DNA from: an uncultured Bacteroidota bacterium
GTDB lineage: Bacteria > Bacteroidota > Bacteroidia > Bacteroidales > SZUA-534
DNA: 29,486 nucleotides
Reading direction: 5' to 3'
Assembly (NCBI GenBank): GCA_937885735.1
Contig: CALABN010000300.1
Location: 1 to 29,486 of the forward strand
Positions 7,440 to 17,000 of this stretch are shown one piece after another. Positions within the stretch are counted from its first letter, which is position 1. Each line of letters starts with the position of its first letter. The notes below the pieces were generated by a model, which was given only the letters and a program-made list of their open reading frames with translations, ran no database searches and had not been told where the DNA came from. Made by a program: the position numbers and the translations under genes.

Positions 7440-8234
7440 TTATTTATCAAGCATGTCGAGCATCATTTGATTCTTTTGGCTTATGGAAGCGCCAAAATTG
7501 TAGTTGTAAATGGCATTTTCCCACTCGCCATACATAGGATTTGGCAAGATGATGAATTTGGTGCCGAAATCTGCCTGCATTGAATCTGCCATTGACAAGG
7601 CCAGACCTTCATCGCGACCGTCGAACAACGAGGTATAGTCGCCCAAATTGTCACCAATGTAAAGTATTATTTCATAGTTAGATGCAACAAAATCACGACG
7701 CTCGTCCTTGCACGAACCCGTGCCTTGACGGCGTATTAGCAGATTGGCAGAATCGGTAGGCATTCCTGCCTGTTCGAGATTTTTCAGCGTAGTGGCAAAC
7801 TCATTTTCCTTACGGTTTGAAATGAAGAAAACCTCCACGCCATTCTGCTTTGCAAAGTTGATGAATTCAGGCGCTCCAGGCAAGGCGCGAGCCTCACCCC
7901 TCATAGACCACGCATTCCAGGCACTGTCAGAATATGCCTTGCCGTCGGCGATGAGTTTCGCCTCAAATGGACTGTTGTCAAGCACTGTCTCGTCAATGTC
8001 AAGAACCACGGCTGTCGGCTTGTCGCCATTGTAATTTTTCAGGTTTTCGGTCAATGCCATTCTTGCCATTCGGTACGACTGGTAATAACAAGCACGCATT
8101 TCAGCCGACTGCTGATACCAGGCCGTCGCGTTAAGCAAGAAATGGGAATCTTCCTTCTGCTGACAATCGTTACGACAGCAAGATGCACAAATTACAGCCG
8201 ACAGCATAGCCGTCATCAAAACCTTGACTTTCAT
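7440..8234 (-). CDS. Class C acid phosphatase / 5'-nucleotidase, lipoprotein e(P4) family
   Basis: 264 residues of the HAD superfamily. The bipartite DDDD signature is present: VLDIDETVLDNS (78-87; D79 nucleophile, D81) and GDNLGDY (194-200; D195, D199). ALPGAPEFINFAKQNGVEVFFISNRK is the usual middle block. The N-terminus MKVKVLMTAMLSAVICASCC suggests a lipoprotein, with C19 the likely modified residue, though CAS-C is not an ideal lipobox. Members remove phosphate from nucleotides such as NMN or AMP outside the cytoplasm so that nucleosides can be taken up. It starts 12 nt after the SprE/PorW stop, so the two genes are very likely co-transcribed. Confidence 0.92.
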   Translation of the reverse strand: MKVKVLMTAMLSAVICASCCRNDCQQKEDSHFLLNATAWYQQSAEMRACYYQSYRMARMALTENLKNYNGDKPTAVVLDIDETVLDNSPFEAKLIADGKAYSDSAWNAWSMRGEARALPGAPEFINFAKQNGVEVFFISNRKENEFATTLKNLEQAGMPTDSANLLIRRQGTGSCKDERRDFVASNYEIILYIGDNLGDYTSLFDGRDEGLALSMADSMQADFGTKFIILPNPMYGEWENAIYNYNFGASISQKNQMMLDMLDK

Positions 8235-8246
8235 CGTTTTTGACTT

Positions 8247-10934
8247 TTAAGGATTAATCTTATAGTTCATATCGAAGAACTTGCCGTATCGGTCAACGTT
8301 CTGGTCCTTGAGCAGTTTTTCGTAGTTAGATGCCGAAATAATATACTGCCTGTAACTGTCGCTGACAATATCGTCGAACACCTCGCCGGCAATGATTACT
8401 GACTCTATGTAGTTTGTAGCCATTTTTGCGTTCTTGAATTTTTCCACAATAACAAGCGCGTAATCTTCTGTAAACTTGTTGTTTGTGACATCAAAATTCA
8501 TAAAGTCGAAATACTCGTCGTTGAAGTCGATGAGGCCAAACCTGATTCGGCTCTCTTCAACCTTGCGCTTGTCAACGGCCACAATATAGTAGTGCATCTC
8601 GTCAGGATTGTATTCGAACAGCGAAACGTCGAGTGTGTCGTAAGCTATCTGCTCTGCTATGGCCTGCTCCTCCAAAATCTGCTCCTCCGTAAGTTCCTCG
8701 CCAGTGTGCGTACGGCGGTTCAAGGCCGAAATCACTTCGTTGGCGTAATTGCTTTCCTCCGTTTTCGGATACTTGCTGATGAAGTCCTTCAAATTTGCCT
8801 CAAATGTTAAAGAATCGGTTGATTTACCCATACATAAAGTATTGAGCAATGCGAATTTAGGCATCAGCTTACTATCTGGATAAGCTGAATCGACATAGGC
8901 ATAAGTTGAAGCAACATTGTCGCACTCATCGTTAAGGAAGAACCTGTATGTGGCCTGATACATAAAGTTGAGCTGGTTTTCAGCCTTTTCAAGTTCCTTG
9001 TAGTATTCAGGGTCTTTCAAGATTTTTGCATAATCCGTTTCGGGATACTCGTTGATGATTCTATTCTTGTACAGTTCAGCATTTGCATAATCCTTTTGCG
9101 AGAGATACGATTTGTAAAGGTTGAACATTGTCACAACCATTTGGTCCGAATTTGGATACTTCTTCATATAATCGAGAAAAGCGTCGATAGCCAAAGGATA
9201 GTCGGCGAACTTGTCCTTGTACACGACACCCAAATTGAAATATGCGGTCTCCATTTTCTTCTCCGATTCGGCATAGGCAGAGTCGGTAAGCGGAATGTCG
9301 ACCATATAGTATTCACGGCTCTTGTTGTCGAGACCCTTCTTGTTGTCTTCGGCAGATTCCTGGTCAGATTGAGAAACGTCGTCCCATTCGGTGACGGTCT
9401 TGTTGCTACGACGCCAGTTATCCTCAAGTTTGCGGTTGCCCCATTTTTTCTTGAACTCTGTCTGTCCCAAACTCAATGACGATGAGTTGTAGAAATACCA
9501 ACTTCCGCCAGCCTGCGTATTTTGACGGCTCATCTGTTGAGCTTCAGCCAACTCGCTTTTTGCCTCGTTTTCACGATTCTTCTCCATTTGCTCTTCGGCT
9601 ATGACGGCTTGTATCTGCTTATCAATAACATTGTTGCGTTCAGCTTCAGACATTTTTGCCAAACGCTGAAGACTGTCTTCACGTTGAATAGTCTCCAAAC
9701 ATTTGACCAATTCGGTCAGGTTTTCAGCCTTGCGTCTTATGTTCTGATAATCAGGATATTCGTGAGGAAGGTCAACCATAGCGCTATCGTAATACAATTG
9801 AGCGTTGCGATAGTCGGGCTTTTCAAAATAAATGTCGGCAACCGACAAATAAGAAATGCTCTTTTGGTTGGTGTTTGTAGTGCTGTAGGCTATCGACTGC
9901 TTGAAATACCAAAGCGCATCATCGTCGCGCATCTCGTTATAGGCAATGTTGCCCAAAGCAAAGTAAATCTGGTCAAGATAATCGGTATTTTTCTCATCTT
10001 TAAGCATTTTGGTAAGTTCGCGTTGCATACCCTCGCTGTTACCAGACTCGCTGTTGTAGATGCTGGCCTTGTTTATCCTTGCATTGAAAACATATTGATA
10101 GTCAGGATTTTTGTCAATTACCTTCTGATACCACTCGCTTGCCTTGCGGTTATCCTCATTGATTTGATACAATTGGGCAAGAATGTACATAAGGCGCACC
10201 TTCTCGCGACGGTCGTGCTTGATAGTATTGACAGCTGTCTCGACAAACGGAATTGCTTCGGCATAACGTCCCTGACGAATGAGCAAGTCGGCTTGAGTCC
10301 TTGCCAAATGAGGCATCATCTTTTTCGACACATTGTCCATATTTCCAGTGACGGTGCTGATGAAGTCGTTGGCCTGGTCGAACTTGTCCATTTCAATGTA
10401 GCAACGAGCCAGCCAAATGTAAGATGCGGTCTTAATGTCCTGGTCGTCGTACTGGTGGATTATGTATGTAAATTGCTCGATAGCACCAAAATAGTCCTGT
10501 TTAATGGTCTTTGCCTGACCTGCAAGCATTTCGGCATCGTCAATCCACTTGACATACTCGTTTTTGTTAAGAAATTCCTTCTTCTTGTCCGATTTAGGCT
10601 TTTTCTTGCTTTTAGGCTTAACGGTGATTGAATGCTTGCGGATACATTTTTCGCTTTTCTCAATCACACGGTTCATATCGCTGTATGCGGTAAGCGAGGC
10701 CTCCTTGTCGCTATAGACGAAAACAGGCAATGTGATGCTGAAATTCTCGTTGTGGGCAGAGTAAATATTTTCCATACCCGACTTATATGCCTCGTTACCA
10801 TTAAAATAGACATTGTAATGAGAGGTCATATTGTGGTAGCCACGACGGATAGGCGTGTTTTTGGTAGGTGCACAACTGCCTAACAGCATTGTAAACAATA
10901 CTGCGCCTGCAATAGTAACTGTCCTACTTGTCAT
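8247..10934 (-). CDS. sprE: SprE/PorW-type TPR lipoprotein of the type IX secretion system
   Basis: 895 residues from the ATG at 10934. This start places the lipobox LLGSC with the cysteine at residue 21; a TTG at 10961 would lie on top of the promoter box and is rejected. The mature N-terminus RGYHNMTSHYNVYFNGNEAY is characteristic of SprE/PorW. Many degenerate TPR helices follow, for example DYFGAIEQFTYIIHQYDDQ, NEDNRKASEWYQKVID and DYPLAIDAFLDYMKKYPNS. A charged linker (about 425-535) is rich in E, Q and K. SprE/PorW is an outer-membrane-associated lipoprotein required for type IX secretion and for gliding in flavobacteria; in P. gingivalis it links the PorKN ring with other components. 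The gene heads the unit with the acid phosphatase. Confidence 0.88.
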   Translation of the reverse strand: MTSRTVTIAGAVLFTMLLGSCAPTKNTPIRRGYHNMTSHYNVYFNGNEAYKSGMENIYSAHNENFSITLPVFVYSDKEASLTAYSDMNRVIEKSEKCIRKHSITVKPKSKKKPKSDKKKEFLNKNEYVKWIDDAEMLAGQAKTIKQDYFGAIEQFTYIIHQYDDQDIKTASYIWLARCYIEMDKFDQANDFISTVTGNMDNVSKKMMPHLARTQADLLIRQGRYAEAIPFVETAVNTIKHDRREKVRLMYILAQLYQINEDNRKASEWYQKVIDKNPDYQYVFNARINKASIYNSESGNSEGMQRELTKMLKDEKNTDYLDQIYFALGNIAYNEMRDDDALWYFKQSIAYSTTNTNQKSISYLSVADIYFEKPDYRNAQLYYDSAMVDLPHEYPDYQNIRRKAENLTELVKCLETIQREDSLQRLAKMSEAERNNVIDKQIQAVIAEEQMEKNRENEAKSELAEAQQMSRQNTQAGGSWYFYNSSSLSLGQTEFKKKWGNRKLEDNWRRSNKTVTEWDDVSQSDQESAEDNKKGLDNKSREYYMVDIPLTDSAYAESEKKMETAYFNLGVVYKDKFADYPLAIDAFLDYMKKYPNSDQMVVTMFNLYKSYLSQKDYANAELYKNRIINEYPETDYAKILKDPEYYKELEKAENQLNFMYQATYRFFLNDECDNVASTYAYVDSAYPDSKLMPKFALLNTLCMGKSTDSLTFEANLKDFISKYPKTEESNYANEVISALNRRTHTGEELTEEQILEEQAIAEQIAYDTLDVSLFEYNPDEMHYYIVAVDKRKVEESRIRFGLIDFNDEYFDFMNFDVTNNKFTEDYALVIVEKFKNAKMATNYIESVIIAGEVFDDIVSDSYRQYIISASNYEKLLKDQNVDRYGKFFDMNYKINP

Positions 10935-10958
10935 CAACACATTAATATTTAGCGAGTG

Positions 10959-10966
10959 CAAAAATA
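10959..10966 (-). promoter_or_regulatory. Bacteroidota -7 box for sprE
   Basis: The minus strand reads TATTTTTG, matching TAnnTTTG, 24 nt upstream of the ATG at 10934. A TTTG lies 23 nt further upstream, slightly beyond the usual 19-21 nt spacing. Confidence 0.55.
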
Positions 10967-11270
10967 GTTTTTTCTAAATATAAGCCCCTCAAAGGCTCAT
11001 AAAAGAACGGCAAGAGATATGGTTTAGTATAAAAAATGACGTTTTTTGTTTTGTTCCACGTTTTTTTCGCAAAGACCACACTGAATAAATCAGATAAAAT
11101 TCACTTATGCAGAAAGAATATAGATATTAACTGATTCTATTTCAATCACATAAAACAAGATTGTACGTTAAAAACAACCGAATTGCGTCCTGAAATATGT
11201 AACAAATCACTTGATTAAAATATTATATAATATTAATATACAATAAGATAAGTGGTTTTACCTATACCAT
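10967..11270. other. AT-rich gene-free region with a half parS site
   Basis: No protein or RNA gene is visible in these 304 nt. TGTTCCACGT at 11052-11061 repeats the first ten bases of the parS site at 11271-11286. A very AT-rich run at about 11214-11250 (ATTAAAATATTATATAATATTAATATAC-like, interrupted only by single C or G) could melt easily. One near match to a DnaA box (TTATGCAGA, around 11106) occurs, but no cluster, so an origin cannot be claimed. Confidence 0.4.
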
Positions 11271-11286
11271 TGTTCCACGTGAAACA
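11271..11286. promoter_or_regulatory. parS-like ParB binding site
   Basis: TGTTCCACGTGAAACA matches the widely conserved parS consensus TGTTNCACGTGAAACA at every defined position. It lies directly against the mnmG stop codon. Such sites normally cluster around the chromosome origin, and mnmG (gidA) is often near the origin in bacteria. No parA or parB is in the window. Confidence 0.75.
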
Positions 11287-13149
11287 TTATCGTCCGAAGT
11301 ATATCAGCAGTACGTTGATATCGTTAGGGCTGACACCCGAAATGCGTGATGCCTGGCCAATGGTTTGTGGTGCATATTTGGTCAACTTGCTACGAGCCTC
11401 CATAGTAATGGACTGTAGTTTAGAGTAGTCAAGGTTTTCAGGAATCTTCAGGTTTTCGAGTTTCTTGAGTTTTTCGGCATTGTTGCGCTCGCGCTCAATG
11501 TAGCCCGAATACTTGATTGTGAACTCCGCTCCCTCAATTACTTCACGGCTGTTGTCGGCCATTGGCTTCAACCTTTCGATAGACTTCAGCATATCGTTGA
11601 GTTGAATGTTAGGACGAGCCAATATTTGAGAATATTTTACACTTTCAGTGATTGGCGAACTATCGTGTTCCACAAGGAACGCATTTGCCTGTTCGGCTCT
11701 AATGTTGGTTGTGGAAAGATGCTCGACAAGCGAATCAATCGACTTTTTCTTTTCAAGATAGCGGTCGAGTTGCTCACGTTTTGCAAGACCAATGTTGAAC
11801 GATTTTTCGGTCAATCGCTCATCGGCATTATCCTGGCGCAACAACATACGATATTCGGCACGGCTAGTAAACATACGGTATGGCTCATCGACACCCTTGC
11901 AAATAAGGTCGTCTATCAACACGCCAATATACGCCTCATCGCGTTTTAGCACAAATGGCTCTTTCTCGTGACTTTTCAAGTGTGCATTTATGCCTGCAAT
12001 CAATCCTTGAGCCGATGCTTCCTCGTAACCAGTGGTGCCATTTATTTGTCCTGCAAAAAACAAATTGTCGATTATTTTTGTTTCAAGTGTTGCTTTCAGT
12101 TGAGTGGGCTGAAAGTAGTCATATTCAATGGCATATCCTGGACGATATATCTTGCAATTCTCAAGACCTGGTATCTTATGAATGGCATCAAACTGAACAT
12201 TCCACGGAAGTGAAGATGAAAAGCCGTTGATATAATATTCGTGAGTATGGAATCCTTCAGGCTCCAAAAACAACTGGTGTGAATCCTTGTCGCTGAAGGT
12301 TACAAGTTTGCTCTCGATTGAAGGACAATAACGCGGACCAATTCCGACTATGGTATGGTTGAAGATAGGCGAATCCTTGAAACCCTTGCGCAACTCGTCG
12401 TGAACGGCGCTGTTGGTACGCGTGATATAACAAGGAATCTGGCGGTCGAAATACGGCTTTTGAGTGGAATAACTGAAGAAATATGGTTCCTCATCGCCAT
12501 TTTGAATGGTACACTTGCTGAAATCGATAGTTCGGCCGTCGATACGGGCGGGGGTTCCTGTCTTCATTCGGCCTGTCTCAAAACCCAACGAAACAAGATT
12601 TTCAGTCAATCCCAACGAGGGCAATTCAGAAAAACGTCCGCCTGAAAACTGCGTGTGTCCGACGTGCATCAAACCATTCAAGAATGTTCCGTTGGTAAGC
12701 ACAACTGTCTTCGACCTAAATTCAAAACCAATTTGAGTGCGCACTCCTACCACACGGTTTGATTCGGTAATCAAAGAAACGACACTGTCCTGAAAAAGGT
12801 CGAGATTTTCGGTGTTTTCAAGCATTTCGCGCCACGCCAAAGAAAAGAGCGAGCGGTCGCATTGAGCCCGCGGGCTCCACATTGCAGGACCTTTTGACCT
12901 GTTAAGCATACGGTATTGAATGGCCGATTTGTCGGTTACAATGCCCGTATAACCGCCCATAGCATCAATTTCCTTGACAATTTGGCCTTTTGCAATGCCA
13001 CCAATGGCAGGATTACACGACATACAACCAAATTTGGTCATATCCATAGTAATAAGAAGGGTTTTGGAACCCATATTGGCTGAAGCCGAAGCCGATTCAC
13101 AACCTGCGTGACCGCCTCCGACAACAATAACGTCGTATTCAGGAAGCAT
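11287..13149 (-). CDS. mnmG: tRNA uridine-5-carboxymethylaminomethyl(34) synthesis enzyme MnmG (GidA)
   Basis: 620 residues, the normal family length. With MnmE it installs the (carboxymethyl)aminomethyl group at wobble U34 of several tRNAs, using FAD and methylenetetrahydrofolate. The FAD-binding motif VVGGGHAGCESA lies at 9-20; SCNPAIGGIAKGQIVKEIDAMGG, GGRFSELPSLGL and GRMKTGTPARIDG are family signatures. The C-terminal helical domain that contacts MnmE and tRNA ends with QTIGQASRISGVSPNDIN. It starts 10 nt after ybeY ends, so it is the last gene of the long minus-strand unit; the parS site follows immediately. Confidence 0.97.
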   Translation of the reverse strand: MLPEYDVIVVGGGHAGCESASASANMGSKTLLITMDMTKFGCMSCNPAIGGIAKGQIVKEIDAMGGYTGIVTDKSAIQYRMLNRSKGPAMWSPRAQCDRSLFSLAWREMLENTENLDLFQDSVVSLITESNRVVGVRTQIGFEFRSKTVVLTNGTFLNGLMHVGHTQFSGGRFSELPSLGLTENLVSLGFETGRMKTGTPARIDGRTIDFSKCTIQNGDEEPYFFSYSTQKPYFDRQIPCYITRTNSAVHDELRKGFKDSPIFNHTIVGIGPRYCPSIESKLVTFSDKDSHQLFLEPEGFHTHEYYINGFSSSLPWNVQFDAIHKIPGLENCKIYRPGYAIEYDYFQPTQLKATLETKIIDNLFFAGQINGTTGYEEASAQGLIAGINAHLKSHEKEPFVLKRDEAYIGVLIDDLICKGVDEPYRMFTSRAEYRMLLRQDNADERLTEKSFNIGLAKREQLDRYLEKKKSIDSLVEHLSTTNIRAEQANAFLVEHDSSPITESVKYSQILARPNIQLNDMLKSIERLKPMADNSREVIEGAEFTIKYSGYIERERNNAEKLKKLENLKIPENLDYSKLQSITMEARSKLTKYAPQTIGQASRISGVSPNDINVLLIYFGR

Positions 13150-13159
13150 TTTTTAAATC

Positions 13160-13573
13160 TTAATCAAACAAAACGAGATACTGATTTTCCTTTGAGCGCA
13201 TAACCTTGCTGTCCTCGTCGGTCTTATCCTTGTAGCCGACCAAATGCAAAACACCGTGAACCATTACGCGTTCAAGTTCCCTTTCAAAAGTGGCGTCATA
13301 TTCTTTGGCATTATCGCGGACAGTATCGACACTAATGAAAATATCGCCTGATATTACATTGTCCTCGCAATAATCAAACGTGATGACGTCAGTATAATAA
13401 TCGTGCTGTAAATATTGCTTGTTCATTTCAAGAAGATACGGGTCAGAACAAAGAATGTAGTTCACTTCACCCATAATCTTGCCTTCATTAGCCACAAGTT
13501 TTTCAATGTTGGCCTCGACATTGAATTTGGAAAGGTCAAATTCTTCAATGTCTTCAAAAAAGAAACTAATCAC
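13160..13573 (-). CDS. ybeY: Endoribonuclease YbeY (rRNA maturation factor)
   Basis: 137 residues starting at GTG 13573; the next Met is too far inside. YbeY is a zinc metalloprotein involved in 16S rRNA 3'-end processing and ribosome quality control. Visible blocks are QYLQHDYYTDVITFDY (53-68), SGDIFISVDTVRDNA (75-89) and the metal motif HGVLHLVGYKD (106-116). Only two of the three canonical histidines are present: H106 and H110. The third (H-x3-H-x5-H) is D116. From memory GY(K/N)DKT is usual in Bacteroidota, so Asp probably serves as ligand and the enzyme is not necessarily inactive. The 42-nt gap upstream holds a solo element end. Confidence 0.93.
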   Translation of the reverse strand: MISFFFEDIEEFDLSKFNVEANIEKLVANEGKIMGEVNYILCSDPYLLEMNKQYLQHDYYTDVITFDYCEDNVISGDIFISVDTVRDNAKEYDATFERELERVMVHGVLHLVGYKDKTDEDSKVMRSKENQYLVLFD

Positions 13574-13598
13574 CTTACTATACCTTAACTTTGAAATA

Positions 13599-13617
13599 AA
13601 TATGTAGAACCCACCTT
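13599..13617. repeat. Solo terminal end of the inverted-repeat element family (copy D)
   Basis: On the minus strand this reads AAGGTGGGTTCTACATATT, agreeing with the family consensus AAGGTGNGTTCTAYAAATT at 18 of 19 positions. No second end was found in the 42-nt gap, so it is a remnant. Its outer two bases form part of the TAA stop codon of the neighbouring RsbW-like gene. Confidence 0.6.
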
Positions 13618-14011
13618 AAATATTGAAAATTAATGTAACAACAGCGCCGTTTTTATCAAACTTCAAATCGTCGGTAAGATTTTTCATAAGGAAGATGCCA
13701 CGGCCATTAGGCTGTTCAATATAATCAGGTTTAGTTGGGTCTGGTACAATATCGACATTAAATCCAGGACCTTCGTCGGCAACAGTAACATTCAATGTCT
13801 TGTCAATTTTCTCGACATTGATTTTTACAGATTTATCAGGGTCGTTGTCATTACCGTGAATAATGGCATTGGTTACGGCTTCAATAGTAGAGATAAGCAC
13901 ATTTCCATACAAGTCAGAAACAATGGATAATTCAACTGCCACCTCGTCGATGAAATTCTCGACAAGAGACATATTTTCGATTTTTGACTTAATAACCAAT
14001 TCTTTATTCAT
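13616..14011 (-). CDS. RsbW/SpoIIAB-like ATP-binding protein (anti-sigma-factor kinase family)
   Basis: 131 residues forming one HATPase_c_2 domain. The N-box EAVTNAIIHGN (44-54), G1 box DEGPGF (79-84) and G2 box GRGIFLMK (103-110) are intact, so ATP binding is expected. Relatives phosphorylate STAS anti-anti-sigma proteins and sequester sigma factors; some are regulators with other partners. No STAS, PP2C or sigma gene is present in the window, so the partner is unknown. The start overlaps the end of DUF4175 by 8 nt (ATG inside the preceding gene), indicating translational coupling. The C-terminus VVTLIFNI looks natural although the stop codon is shared with the solo element end. Confidence 0.88.
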   Translation of the reverse strand: MNKELVIKSKIENMSLVENFIDEVAVELSIVSDLYGNVLISTIEAVTNAIIHGNDNDPDKSVKINVEKIDKTLNVTVADEGPGFNVDIVPDPTKPDYIEQPNGRGIFLMKNLTDDLKFDKNGAVVTLIFNI

Positions 14012-17000
14012 AATCGTCGGTATTTACGCTATTAAGATACTCTTCAAATTTAGTTTTAAAAAATGAATTAAGCCTTAAATTATTCTTTTGCAAGAAATCA
14101 ATATTTTTTCCAAATGTAATGTCTTCTTCCAAATTTTTAGGTGTATTTGGTCTAATATTTTTTGCAACGTTAGATTCTCTTCTTTCGTCTTTATCACGTT
14201 CATTTTCAGCGTTTTCTGCGTCAAGTAGTTTAGTAACGATGCTTTGTTGCCTCATAACAGTCTGCACAGAGAGTTGTTTATTGGCCAAATCGGAATGATT
14301 TTTTTCCATTAATTTCTTCACTTCCTGCAAAAGTTTGGCAGTTTTGCCGTCAATTTCGGAACTCATCATCATCTGCTGAAGCATCTGCTGATATATTTCA
14401 TTTTGAATCAGTGATTTTGCCAATTCTTGATTGATTTTTTGAGAGTCACCGGACTTCATTTGGTTCAAAAGGTTCTTCATTTGGTTCTTGATTGACTCTT
14501 GAGCATTTCGCATATCGGAAAGCGATTGTCCGTCTTTTTTAGGTTTCTGTTTTTTATTCTTGATGCTCTTGCCAGAAGATGATGAAGAATTGCTTTCCAC
14601 ATTTTTTAGAGATTCGGAAAGAAGAAGAATGAGGTCGTTAGTCTGTTTAAGGGCATCGTGTTGACTGCGGTTTGCCTTATAAGATTCTTGGTCCTGAAGT
14701 TCACGGCAGGATTTTATCATATCGTCCTCAATAAGAAATGCCGTATTTGAAATATGTGAACCTAAAAACACCGACCTGCGAGACAAGGCATAAAGACTGT
14801 CCTTGACAATCTTGTAATTGTCGAGAAGTTGCGATTGAGCCAGAATACGGTCTTGATAAGCAGGATTATTGATATTTACGCGCTCAAAGTTTGTAATTAT
14901 ATATTCTTGATTATAAGATACTTCGAATAGGTTATCTAAAACTTGACGTAAATCATCGGCATCTTCAGCATCAGATTCGGCAGAATTGCTATTAAGCATA
15001 TTATTCATTTTGCTTGCCAAATCCTTCAACTTTTCAGAATTATCGCGAGCTGTATTATTAAAGTCTTCTTTGTCGGGATTATTTAATTGTTGGCTCTCTT
15101 TTTCAAAATTAGATTGTATGTCGTCGAAAGATGAGTTAAAGTCTTCAATGTCCATTGGTTTCTCAAGCGACTTATTTTGTTCAACCATATCGTTAAACTG
15201 CTTGTGTATATCATTGAAGAAATCTTTTTGAAATTCTAGATTTGAAGACAGTGAATCATTATCAAAAGATGAAGAAAGTTCCTGTTGCTTTTCAGAAAGC
15301 AAATTGAGATTATCGGAAATCTGTTGCATATTTTCCTCAATCTTGATTTTCTTCAATAATTCAAGGTCCTTGTCAATGGATTTTTCGAAATTGCCAAAAT
15401 CGCGTTTCAAGTCTTCAGACAAGTTGTTGACTTGTTTCATCTGTTCATTGGCCAATTCAGAAATTTCCTGAAGAATTTTTTTCAGTTCTTCATCAACGAG
15501 ACTGTCAAGCATTTCAGAAACCAGATTTTGTTTTTCTATAATTCGCTGGTTATCGACAGCATTGTTTTCAATTTGGTTTTGAGTTTGCAAAATGTTATTC
15601 AAAAACTCTTCAAGTTGATTTGTCTTATTAGTTATTTGTTGAAGAAGATTGTTTTTCTCCCATTCCGACAAATTACTATTGATGCTCTTTCGACGCAACT
15701 CCATAATGTCGAATTCAATTTCAGCAGACAACTGTTTAGACAATTCCAATTGACGGAACAAATCGCCGTATTGTTTTTCCTTTTCTTCAGTTTGTTTCGA
15801 AATAGACTTTACAACATATTCAATTATTTCGGACTTTACTTTCTTTGGCCCGTTTACAGCATCGTTGTCAAAAAGTTCAAAACAGAAAGAAATGTAATTA
15901 TCGGAAATATCTGAATTCACTTCGTTCTGGTAATTATAGAAAATTTGCTGTGTTGTGAGATTTGGATAAATGGGAACAAGCAAAGTATCAGTTCGAGAAT
16001 TTTGATTTACCAAAAGATTCAATTTTGTAAATCCATAGTCGTCTTTAATCAAACCATTAAACGAAATGGAATTTTGGTTAGTCTGTTCTTCAAGTCTTGA
16101 AACGGAAAGTTCAGGGTACAAATCGGGAACACATACTATTTTGAATTCAACAAAATCCTTTACCAAATCTTTATTTGAAAGAATGACCTTAAAATTCTCA
16201 TTTTTCAAAATTCGCTTTTTATATACAACGGTGTCAGAGTTTGGAAAAGATAAAAGAGACGAATCGGAAAGAGAGAGAATCTTTAGAGAATCAAAATGAC
16301 TACCCCAAAAAAGGTGGTTCAAAATTGTTCCTTGTGGAACAATCAAAATATTAGAGTTATTAACAATTGTATCGGACTTATTAAGATATTTTGGGTAATA
16401 AATTTCTGTCTTATAGTTATTTATAACAGGAATGCGCAAGACTTTCACATTAAAAGTTTCAGAATTGAACTCATCGGTTACAATGGAAAACGAAAAATCG
16501 TTGTTGACGTTTTTGAACAAATAAGTGAATAAAGTATCATTTTGTTTCTGCATCAAAAACCTGTTTTCGCGAAGGCTGATAAACAATTCATCGAGTCTGT
16601 AGTTTCCAGCAACTACGGCATCAATTTGAAGGTCCTCACCTTCTTCTACAATTAACGACGATTTATCAATATAAATGTCAAGTGTCTTTAAATTGATGTT
16701 TGACTGTGAATAATGAAATATGTTTTTGGCTCCAACCAGATACAAATTAGGTATGGCCATAAACAAAAACGTGCCTATAATAAAGACTATTGAAAAAGAG
16801 AAAATGTGATTTTTAAGGTTGAATTTTAAAGTTTCTGAAAAGTCAAAATCTTTAATAGAATCAATTTTTTGTTCAATACTTGCACAAACTAAATCTGTAG
16901 AATCAAGTTTAGAAAGTTGAAGTATATTTATAAGATTGTCTTTAAGTTGTTCATTATTTTCTTGAATAATCCTACTTGCTGTTTCGTAACTGATTCTTGA

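Noticed and set aside
9522..10631. 369-codon plus-strand ORF opposite sprE
   Set aside because: It is the antisense image of a well-supported gene; the apparent hydrophobic protein results from the reverse complement of charged codons.
10967..11270. Replication origin
   Set aside because: Only one near match to a DnaA box was found and there is no dnaA nearby. The parS site and AT-rich run alone do not establish an origin.
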